Assembly (NCBI GenBank): GCA_963281155.1
Contig: CAUJLY010000003.1
Span: 6,820,001-6,884,000, forward strand
Length of the DNA: 64,000 nucleotides
Direction of reading: 5' to 3'
Origin: Rhabditophanes sp. KR3021
Lineage: Eukaryota; Nematoda; Chromadorea; Rhabditida; Alloionematidae
This document shows, in pieces, positions 20,462 through 30,633 of the stretch (positions within the stretch are counted from its first letter, which is position 1; the number at the start of each line of letters is the position of its first letter). The translations under genes were made by a program, and so were the position numbers. Under the pieces are notes generated by a model that had not been told where the DNA came from, made no database searches, and worked only from the letters and a program-made list of their open reading frames with translations.

Positions 20462-21982
20462 CATTATATATCACAGTCTCAGACATAAATATCTTTACAA
20501 ATTCAGTACATAAATAAATAAACTTATTTTGGAAGGTTTGTGATTTTTGGTTTTGACAAAATAAAAACTGTCAAATTTGATATTCTGTTGTAGAGAAGAA
20601 GGAAAGTTAATTTGCCTTTGTTTGAAAGTTATTTTAAGAGTTTCAAATACCTTTTGATTGGCATCCAGTCATTTTTTGGTCTTTTTTTTGCGAATTCAGC
20701 TTTAGTAGTAAACAACTTAGTTAATCATTCTTCTAGACGAGGTACACTTTTGGCAAAAAAAGTATGATAAATTGAGGGTAGTTAGATGCAATTGGATGAC
20801 AAAATCATATGGATGAAATTTATGATCTTGCCTCAAGCAAGTGAGTTATAAATCTGGTGATACTATGGCATTAATCTATTTTTATAACTTGTAATTGTGA
20901 ATTATGACTCGATGACGCTTCTCATAAAGTTAAAGGCTTTTATAAGTTTGAATGATGAATTTAACCTTAGTTGGTGACGCTTTCTCATAGACTTAAAGGT
21001 TTTTATAGTATTTTGAATTATGAGCGTATTTAGTCTCATTCAGATAAAACCATTTTTTCCAAATTTGAATTACGAACTAGTCTTTCACCGAATTTCCATA
21101 TCCCCAATCTCAATTTTCGTGTACGTCTGGTGAATAGAACGCAAATTAAACACAAAATGACATGTCTGAATCTGGCTTATATTTAAGATAGAATATATCC
21201 AAGGGTTTCGAGTATAATTAAACAGTCTCGTGATTCAATTAATACTAAGATTGAATTGTCCACTAAACTATATCTGTATCTAGTATGATCCGATTAGGTT
21301 GGATTTGATTAATAGCGAGGTACTGGATTTGAGTAAGTGGTAAAAGTAGTTACAAAACTACTATTTCCGAGAAGTATAAACTTCTTAGTACTGCAAATTG
21401 TAACTGTCATGTTGACATCCATCAGTCTACTAAGGTAAATTCATCACATAAAAAGCCCCTTATCCAAAAAACATATCCTAAATTATGGCAAATTGTTGTC
21501 TGCTTCCTTTCCAAGAATATTTGTCTATACACTTCGAAATAATGTATAAACATATAATTACATTTTGCTGAATCTTAATTTAATTAAAGTGATGGTAAGA
21601 AAGAGATTGGTGATGTTCCTAGACTGTTCTTTAAATATAGCTGTTTCGAAACTAAATGTATCAACCCACATAAATTGAAAGAACAAGAAAAGGTTTCGCA
21701 ACTTTCTCAGAATTGCTCTCTCTCCCCATTCTCAATTAATTCCCATTTAAGAGACCACAACAAGTGTTTCTATCAAGTATGTTTTTGTGGGTTGGAGGCA
21801 TGATTTTTTGCCTCGATATTATAGTTGTGTGCCTTTTTTAATTATACATATTTGGAAAAAATATAATTTCTTAAAAAGACCCGCCTTTATTAAAAATTTG
21901 TGGGTCCTATTTAAAGTCGAGACTTTTGCCAACAATCGAATATCAAAGTTGGTACTAGCCAATTTCTGAGAACACTGTAGAC
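20462..21982. other. Intergenic region upstream of the TGF-beta gene
   Basis: About 1.5 kb with no coding sequence. Contains a degenerate tandem repeat (20857-21026) and probably the promoter of the downstream secreted ligand. Confidence 0.5.
20857..21026. repeat. Degenerate tandem repeat, three units of about 55-62 bp
   Basis: Three successive units begin GGTGATACTATGG (20857), GATGACGCTTCTC (20911) and GGTGACGCTTTCTC (20973). Each continues with a TTAAAGG..TTTTATA block and ends near GAATTATGA. Units 2 and 3 are most alike. No coding frame. Confidence 0.5.
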
Positions 21983-23024
21983 ATGTCTTTAACCAAGATT
22001 GTGATCCTTTTGAGTCTTTTTGCTTGTTCGGTAAGTTCAACCTTGTAGTGTTTCTTTTATAATGATCATTTAGATGGAAGCAGCCAAGAACATCACTGGA
22101 GACCCTGCTAAGGACAGACTACTAACAATAATCCTGAATGAATTTGAGATGGACGAAATGCCGGATGCCCCAACAAACTTTGACCAGATTGAAGAAAAAC
22201 TGCTAGAAACTACTACCAAGTTCCATCCTAGTCCGGAAAACAAGGAGGTTATCGTCGATTCCAAAAAGTTCACGATTCTCCCAAGACACCAAGACTCCTT
22301 CCCCGAACTTTTGTTTATCGGTGCTGAACCAATCCGTAGCAGACACATCCGCGGAGCTTCATTGGTGATGGCTTTGGAATTCGGATGCAATTATGTCTTG
22401 AATGATGCGATTGAATTTGCCGTTTATCTGAAGGATGATCAAACATTGGATGGACTTCTAGGACGCCAAATTATCACCTTCAAATCTACAACTTGTGCCA
22501 GTAAAAATGCGATGGAAGTTACTCTCAAATTAGACGAAGAAAAAATTGAAGCTATCCTGAAGCAAGAAGACACGGAAGGTAAGATACATTTGTTTGTTGA
22601 AAGAAAACATCAAAACAGTGAAGTCACCTGGCGAATTGATAATGTCTTTTTGGAATTAGATGTTGTAAAAAGTCACAAAAGATCCAAAAGACACGTAGAA
22701 TGTTCTGGAAAAAATAACAATGAGGGTGGATGCTGCCTCAAACCCCTAATCATCGACTTTGTCAAAATGGGATGGTCAGTGGTAGTAGCTCCAAAAGTAG
22801 TCAACCTCCACTACTGCAACGGCCAATGCAACGGACTCCAATCTCAAACCAAGCAGTCTTATTTCCTTCAAAAACTCCATGAAATGGGCCAAGTTCAGCA
22901 CACTTCCTGCTGCTTCCCTACCGAATACGAACCTCTGAATGTTTCCATCGTCTTACCTGATGGATTTACTGTAGTCACCAAAACAATCCACGACTTAATT
23001 ACCACAAAATGCACCTGTTATTAA
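21983..23024 (+). CDS. TGF-beta/activin-type secreted ligand
   Basis: Secreted signalling ligand that should act through Ser/Thr-kinase receptors and SMADs. Exons 21983-22030 and 22074-23024 give 332 aa. Exon 1 encodes a signal peptide (MSLTKIVILLSLFACS). A prodomain of about 200 residues, short for the superfamily, ends at a furin site KRSKR near residue 224. The mature part, about 108 residues, has nine cysteines: the N-terminal Cys plus a CC doublet (GGCCLKPLIIDF), HYCNGQC, SCCFPT and the terminal CTC. The extra N-terminal pair is the TGF-beta/activin/myostatin pattern, shared by nematode DAF-7- and TIG-3-like ligands and absent from BMP/DBL-1 types. Exact orthology is not decided. Confidence 0.92.
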
Positions 23025-23965
23025 ATTTAACTGGTACTAATGACAAACATTTGAATTATAAACGATCCCGACATCATTTTTAGTCATCCACACATCATAA
23101 TTCCATTCCATGATATCTCACATCTCCTCACTAATCCTTTTTGAATCATTTTTTATATTTCTTTAGAATCCAATAAAAAACTGTCTTTTAGCCATCTAAA
23201 GTTCACCTCATTATCTTTGAATAGTTGAATAATAATTAAGAATGACACCATTTATTTTTTGACAGTCATCATATTGTAATAATTGTTTTGATGATAGAAA
23301 TTGAGTTCTGATAATTAGTGTGTAATCTTGCGAATGAATAATGGCGGCTTTTTCAAATGTTATTGTCTTCTTATTTTGTGTGGGGTTGGAATATTTATTT
23401 GTTACCTTCCCTTTTTTTGTCAAAAACAAATGTGAAGTGATAAGTGGTCTATATTGCTAGACTACTAAGGACAACTATAAATAATAAAAATCCCAACCAC
23501 TTCATCGCTGCCCACAACTTTATCAATTCCTCACAAAACACAGACCTAACGTCTCGTCACTTATTATCTTGATATAAATTAAAATATGAATAAGTAATTG
23601 AAAGTCCAAATCGGCCAGAAACAAACAAAACAATTTCCTCCGCATTATTGCCTACAACTTTCAATCCACAACAAGTCTTGTTATTATTTTGTTATTACTT
23701 TATTAATTCAATCATCACAAAAAGAATAAAATTGTATCACCAAAATTCTTTTTGATTGACAAATAAATAAATTGCTACCCTCAAAATCAAAAGATTTGGC
23801 AGGTGCTTTCGTCTTTATGATGCATACAAAATATGGTACAATTATTTGCTAGTAAACATATATTATGTTGGAAAGGAAAAATTTAAACAAAATAAAGTCT
23901 AGAGAATGGTTAAACAAAATTTATTATTAAGTTTGGAAATAGGTACATAATTTGTGATAATTGTT
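23025..23965. other. Convergent 3' intergenic region
   Basis: Between the TGF-beta gene and a minus-strand gene. AT-rich without coding sequence. A minus-strand AATAAA near 23914-23921 is a plausible polyadenylation signal for the gene at 23966-24957. Confidence 0.5.
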
Positions 23966-24957
23966 TTAATAAGTAGTATAAATAGAATATTTTAGATTAT
24001 TTGGCTTGACAATTTGATCTAGCGGAATGTGCCTTTGTGACGAAGTTTATACACCACAAAAAGAATTTAATCAAAATAAGTAATCTTACTACACTCCTCA
24101 TTAATCTTCCTCCTTTTAGCAAAATGTTCTCGTAGATTCCTTTCGAATGGATTAGCATCATTCTCATCTTGATCTGATAAATTCCAGTTCATTTTTGAAA
24201 TATCTTTTCTTGGCATCGTTGCAACTTTTCCAGACGATAGAACAGAGTGTGTCAAGGTGGGTGTTGTTTTCGTTACACGTTTTCCAGACGGCAAGATTAA
24301 TTCGGTGACATTAGAGTTGAGCATTGTAACGCGTTTTCCAGATTTTAAAAATGTTTCAGTGCCATTTAAATGGGGGTTCGTTACACTTTTTCTAGAGGGT
24401 AGTGGCAGGGAATGGTTAACTTTAGCATCATCCACATATTTTGATTGCAAAAATGATTGAGTCCCCATAGATTTATTTTCCACATACTTTCCTTTCCTCG
24501 TATCGGAAGACCGAATGACATTTTCTTTAAGCAGTGTATTCCAGAAGTTACTTGTTCCGACCAAAGGTTTATTACCTTTCACAATAGAACCCAACAAACC
24601 ACTGCTTTCATTCTCAATATGACTAAGCAGCCTTGATCTTTCTTTCCTTGAAGCGATGTCTTCATTTATGAATTTCATCAGATCGGCAGAGGTAACAGAA
24701 TTGGGCGAGTTTGAAACAAATTGGCTACTATTTTGTTTCGGAGACTCTTTTGTATCTATTCCCCCACCCATTAAACCATCTTGTATTACACCAGAAGTTG
24801 AATTGGAAGTTAGGTTTCCACCAGGCATGCCTAGAGACACCTGCAGCATACTCTCCCTAGTTAGACTTTCTTCAGCAGAATATTGTGTTTGCATTTCACT
24901 CCCATACAAATCGGTCAAACAAGGTGTACAATTACAAATGACTTGTCCAATAGCAGT
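23966..24957 (-). CDS. Unrecognised protein with four 18-residue repeats
   Basis: Main exon 24957-24090 opens at an ATTATTAG acceptor, so at least one 5' exon lies further right and is unresolved. A probable last exon is 24018-23966, ending at TAA. The predicted chain is Ser/Asn/Thr-rich and mostly disordered. It contains TAIGQVICNCTPCL near the start, a helical segment DLMKFINEDIASRKERSRLL, then four consecutive 18-residue repeats (24402-24187) with the core SGKRVT, and a basic C-terminus NPFERNLREHFAKRRKI that could be a nuclear signal. NPFE-type segments also occur in ATF2-like bZIP factors, but no bZIP follows, so I do not assign that family. Repeat-coded DNA plus intact frame argue for a real gene; function unknown. 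Confidence 0.6.
24187..24402 (-). repeat. In-frame 54 bp tandem repeat, four units
   Basis: Units at 24402-24349, 24348-24295, 24294-24241 and 24240-24187, each exactly 54 bp. They encode 18-residue repeats starting LPSRKSVT, LKSGKRVT, LPSGKRVT and LSSGKVAT. The first half of each unit (SGKRVT) is conserved and the second half is variable. Lies inside the unrecognised protein gene. Confidence 0.8.
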
Positions 24958-25577
24958 CTAATAATATCATCAAATGTGCATTTAAACTATCATCAAATTT
25001 ATCTCTGAACCAATTTTTAGACCAAGCGAAAAACATGCACATGGAACGTAGGTTGTACTAGTACTAAACTAAGACGCAAAATGCGAGTATTTACTCATCA
25101 AAACAGTGAAATATACACAACACTCCCGACTTTACCCAATAAATAATAGACCAGACCACTTTTCTTTTTTAAACTATTTTCAGAGAGATCCATCAATTCT
25201 GATTCAAAAAATCACCCGAGGTCAAAGCAAACCAGGCTAATTTGGTGTATCTACTTTCTTTATATTAATAACGAAGATACATATGCATATAGACACAAAC
25301 AACTATTCAACTGTTTACGTTAGGTTTATGTTCCTCTTGGAAGATTAAGACATCATACTTGGCTTTGTGTTGATTATTATTTCTTAGGAAATTACATTTA
25401 CTTGCACTTTAGTATGGAACCTGAACAATTAATATGATCAAAAAGTTATTTATAGTGATAATAAATGGTGCCAAATGAAATAGTTTTTTTCAGGACATGG
25501 TTTATTTTAATAATCCAGCAATTATAGAAAACAAACGTCTCTTATTTTTATTAGACCTATTTCAAACTTGTGCATTG

Positions 25578-25585
25578 CTATAAAA
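25578..25585 (+). promoter_or_regulatory. TATA-box-like element
   Basis: TATAAAAG lies about 40 bp before ATG 25624 of a short open frame, with an AATAAA signal shortly after that frame. The spacing suits a small independent transcript. Confidence 0.3.
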
Positions 25586-25623
25586 GTATTTAGACAGTCT
25601 TGCAACTTATTCAAACGAATAAA

Positions 25624-25865
25624 ATGAGCGGTGATCGTTTATGTGTGATGTACAGTTATATCGCGGAATTGCAAAAGCTTATAACATTAAGTGCAAATTC
25701 AATTTTATTTCAAAAGTGTGCCAACCATTAATGTCGCCTTTTGTAACTCTAAAACAGGCATTTGTTCAGCAGGCAAGAGAGTTGATTCCTTATCAGGAAT
25801 ATGTAGTACCAAGCTATAGTATGCTGATCAACATCTCCTCACTCCAATACGACCAAAAACAATAA
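25624..25865 (+). CDS. Possible small gene, structure unresolved
   Basis: ATG 25624 opens MSGDRLCVMYSYIAELQKLI and stops after 35 codons. An overlapping frame carries AFVQQARELIPYQEYVVPSY to a stop at 25865, followed at once by AATAAA signals. A splice could link the two (AG at 25755-25756), but no donor keeps both halves convincingly in phase. The TATA-like box upstream and poly(A) signal downstream support transcription. No family recognised; this may be non-coding. Confidence 0.28.
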
Positions 25866-28800
25866 AGTACTCTAATACTTTCAAGTTTATTTCAATAAAT
25901 ATTAAGCACAATTTTCTACTTCCACAAACTAGTTTTGAAAGAGATACATCATTTTTAGATTTAAAAAATCATCCCTATTCAAAGTAAATAAAGATATTCA
26001 GCCACTTGATAAGATAAAAAATGAAGCTTGGATATCCTCAAAAATATAATCTCCATTTAGCTTTAGCTAGGTTGATGAATTGTTGGTCCTACATATCATA
26101 GATTAATTTTTTGTTCTAGACTTGGTCTGTTATTTGTGGACTTCTAGCTTACGAGACGAATATATATTTTGTGTAGTGGCATATAGACTATTTTTAGGTG
26201 TTGTTTACATGTTTACTAAAGTATGGTTTAATAATTAAACAACATAAACATTTGTTATTGACCAATATCAAATTTGTCAGCTTCTATTTTTTACTAGGCA
26301 AATCTTTCCAAATTCAGACACTTCAATGACCACTCGTTAATAAATAATTCACAATTTTGACTTACACTTAGCATGCCACATTTGTTTCGTCTGATTTTCC
26401 TCATTATTTATTTTGAATCACATGTTCCACTTACTTAAAAATCCACTACTCTACAAAAAAGGAATGGTGTGGAGTCCAGAAAAATAATTTTCTAGTAATG
26501 CCGCAACTACCAAATGTCATCACCATATCTTTTTGTTTTTAGATGGAGAACACATTTTTTGCTTTAGAAACAGTAAACATGAAGACTATGTAACTATTTA
26601 GCTAATATATAAATGTTTAGTAAATTTACGCATTTGGAGCAAAAATTGGGAAAAAGTGTTTGAGGTTGTTGATATTTTGAGTAAATGTTTGACATTGATT
26701 ATAAGTCAATCTCTCATTTTGATTAATTTTCCCTTTTTGTCTTGTTTTAATAATTTATTTATTAAACATTTATAAGTGTTTGTTGGTCCATAACAAGAAA
26801 ATAAGTTAAAAAATGCGTCAAGGAAAAAGTTATTTATTACAACATATTTGACAAATAGACGTTTATTCCACCAAAAATAAATAGAACTTGAAGAGCTTTT
26901 AATAGATGTTATTTTGTTTTAAAAAGTTTATTATCAAGAGATAATTGTCGTATTTGTGTTAAACTTATATTATATTGTATTCAAATTTGATTTGTTTATT
27001 TGGATGTAATCATTTGTTGTAATTAACAAATCCAGCTTGTTAGATGTGTTTGATGTATAATTTGAACGGTTCTTTTAGTATGACATAACTGAAATGGAAC
27101 AACATTTTTTGTGAATTTGTTATTAAAAAATAGAGAAGCTCTTCACAATTTTGCGATTTTTATTATTAGGAAGAAGACCTTTTTATTGAAGTTGAATGAT
27201 TTGTTTTGTTGTAAAGCTCGATCTTTTTAACTAATGACACAAATGTATCTCTAGTTCTATAAAAACTGGTCAATATAATAAACTTGAAACAAAATGATTT
27301 ATTCCCCAACTTGATTAAGTCATTGGTCACGCTAATGAATGGATGTTAATGAGAATCTAAACACACACACCTAAATCCTTTTTGTTTCTATTGACTATAC
27401 AAACATCCCACTTTTATTTATTTAGTGTTCAAAATAAGTTTTAATACCAAAATATTTGTTCAAATTAAAAAGACTTTATCAGAAATTTTTATCTGGTTTA
27501 ATCATTTTGTTGATCAACATCTTTTCATGTGCTCTATTTATTTATGTCAACTTTTAAATTTATTTCATTTTTTATTTGGAAAGCGAAAACTATTTTTAAT
27601 ATATTTATTTTTAATCTTTTCACAAAATCTTTAAAGTGCAACCATACCAACACAACAAAAATAAATAATTTGGTGCCTCTTGATTAAGCTCAGCGAAGGG
27701 AAAGGGAAGCAGTCGAGTTATATGTGTTTGTATATATTTTTTATTTATACCAACTTTTGAAATGTTTATTGCACTCTCAAAAAATATATATACACAAGAA
27801 GTCTATTCTTTTTATTACTTCAATTATCGTTCAAAAAATAGGCACACATTTATAGGAAAACTATTTAATTGTCAACTTCAATTTGGAACCACAAAAAGAC
27901 AGGCTTTAAAGCAGGCCGACAGTTTACTTTTATATTCATTTGCTAAGCTTAAAAAATGTATTATTAGTGTCATTTAAACATTTTTCATCACCGCCGCTCC
28001 AATAAGCAACCCCCTTTTATGACCTACACTTTTATTAGGGATTTTGTACCATGCCGATATACTAAATGTGTGTATATTTCGTTTTTCCTCTGCTACCCAT
28101 TATCAATTGTTCTCAATTATAAAGAGCTTCTCTTTTATTTCAAAGTTTGCTTCTTTTTTTGCTGTTCTTGTCAAAGTTATTTAATTGTTATTAACTGGAT
28201 AAACATAAATAGAATCCATTGACGTCATATCTCCCTAAACTTCCAAATCCTTTTCCATCCCCATAAATTGTTGAATCCATTCAACTTAATAAAAAATTAC
28301 ACACCATCCAAAAAGGATCCCTCCAAACGAACTTCACACATAATTAATTCACGTTCCGCCACATCCTAACTACCACCATTTGACCACCACATCCATATTA
28401 AGTCCTTCTATTAAGCTCCTTTCCCTTCAGTCATATATATGTGTGTGTGTCGCTCTGTTTCAGTGATACCAAAAAATATATTGCTATTCAATTATTTACA
28501 GCCATGTTTCTCCTGCCAACAAAATGTAATAGTCATTCTAAATTGAACCATCCTTTATTTATACATTCTTTTGCATAAGCTTATCACTTTTTGCAAGTTA
28601 TGTGGTTCGAGATAGTAAAAAGAGTGTGATCTATTACACTTGTGAATGTTTATTTAATTATAATATGATACCATGTTTTATAATTTCCTTTTAATCATAT
28701 TAATATGTTTAAATTAAAAAAAATCAATTTGAGTGAAAGTTTAGCGAATTTTATCATTTTATTAGTTTATATGTTTTATTTGGTTGGTATCAGGTAGTAG

Positions 28801-30633
28801 CAATTAGTGTGCTAATGTTTTTTTAATTTCGTTGACAATCCAATTTATATAATAACAAGAAAGGTTATTGCTTTTGATTTATTACTAAATGAATGGGTAT
28901 GTGATCATTAAAACCTATTAGTTGGTGAAAGTATTTTTAATTTTGTTAAATGGTTCCATATTTGTGTTGGTTATGAAATTCAATTTTTTAATGCAGTTGT
29001 CTTAAACTCTTCTTTGTCCGACTTTATAAAATAGCTCTATTATGATTATCTTTTTGGGGCTACATATGTTAGTGGTTATCATGGAAAATGAAAAAGCGCA
29101 TTTTTAAAATGTAATCTTTGAATTTGTGGATTTTATAATTAGTATCTAATGATTGGTGAGGTTATTAATTTGTAATAGCTTTGAATAATAAAGTGTATGA
29201 GAGTAAGCTATCTTTAAAGTTATTTTTGACATTAAAAGTTCTTCATGCTAACAAATACAGACGCATAAATGAGAGTTATGTGGTTGAAAAATTAAAATTA
29301 TTATTGTGATGTTTGTGATGAATCATCTTTCTTTAGTTGTGTCAAAAATGTATTTAACAATCATCGAGTGTATGTAGATGTGTTTATACTTCGATTTAAC
29401 TGAAAATAAGATTTTTAACATCGCAACTTTTCCTTTTGACATATTCAAAAAGTTATTCTTTTCAAATTTTAATCGATCTACATATTGTTTAGTAATAGAC
29501 GAATTGTTTCTTTTGATCTGTATGCGACGTAATGTATGAGACTTGTTGCTACTACTCAGATATATAGACATTTTGGGGGTAACCTATTTAGGGGCAACCT
29601 TTGAAGTTATTAGATACATATACATTTCTCTTTGTTTGTCTGTATATTATATTGCAACTATTTATTTATTATACTACTGTTAATAACTAACATTTACCTG
29701 TGATTAATCAATTGTCTTTTAGTGTTCATCCATTTTTACTCCTATTTAAGAGAGTCTTGTAGTTTGTGTTTATTTACGCAAATATTATACCGCATATTTA
29801 CCTACTATCATTCAATTTTATTCAAATTTATAAAAAGCTGGTTCATTTTCTTCTATAATATAACCCAATACTCGTTTCCCTTTTATTAACACCTTAATTG
29901 CTTTAAAAAAGCATCCTACCTAACTAATACCTACAAAAATCTACCCAACTTTCCTAACAACTGATTACAAGTGGGGTTAAAAAGTTTTTTTTTCATGTAA
30001 CACAAAATATCAATAAACATACACATAAACATTCCATTTTCCTACACACACAAAACTTTACCATCAAATGTTGTATAAATAAGTTATGTTTTAAAAAAAT
30101 TACATTAGAAATCTATGTCTGTTTGTTTTATTCACCTTTTTTTTGATATAATTCCGATAAAATAGCTTTCATCATTTATTCACGCTTTTGATGTTATACA
30201 TACTGAGCATTTGTTATACATTTTTCTTATCAAAAATGATAATAGCTTTTTTGATAATGTTGAGTCTGAGTAGCGTGCAGCCGATATGTATGTATTCAAG
30301 TATTAAGTATTACTATGTATATTTTTTAATATATTCTAGAGACTTTTCTTTGTTGCTATTTATTTGTCCTGGCTAATGGTGATGATGATCTAATTAAACT
30401 TTAAACGATAAACAATGATTCATTGCTCTTTATTTTAGTGATATCATCTTAATACCCTTGTTAATGTTATTTTTAGTTTTTTACCATTTAACGAGTACCT
30501 TTTATTGTTTTACACGAGGCAATTAATCTAAAATAAATTTAAATATTTGAATTTTAGTCTAAATCGAAGACAAGAATTAATTATAAAGAGACGTCTATTA
30601 ACATACAATTACTTAACTTAACCTTAACCGAGT
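25866..30633. other. Gene-poor AT-rich stretch of 4.8 kb
   Basis: Longest stretch without a convincing gene. Runs of A and T, many short frames of random composition, and a TG microsatellite near 28437-28451. The least random frame is minus-strand 29571-29323 (82 codons, KSHTLRRIQIKRNNSSITKQ), with no homology or splice support. It may hold distal promoter elements of the OTU gene or neuronal-type enhancers, but nothing specific can be shown. Confidence 0.45.

Noticed and set aside
20857..21026. Possible CRISPR-like array
   Set aside because: Units are adjacent, degenerate and without spacers, and the genome is eukaryotic.
29323..29571. 82-codon minus-strand open frame in the gene desert
   Set aside because: No homology, no splice or poly(A) support; composition compatible with chance in AT-rich DNA.
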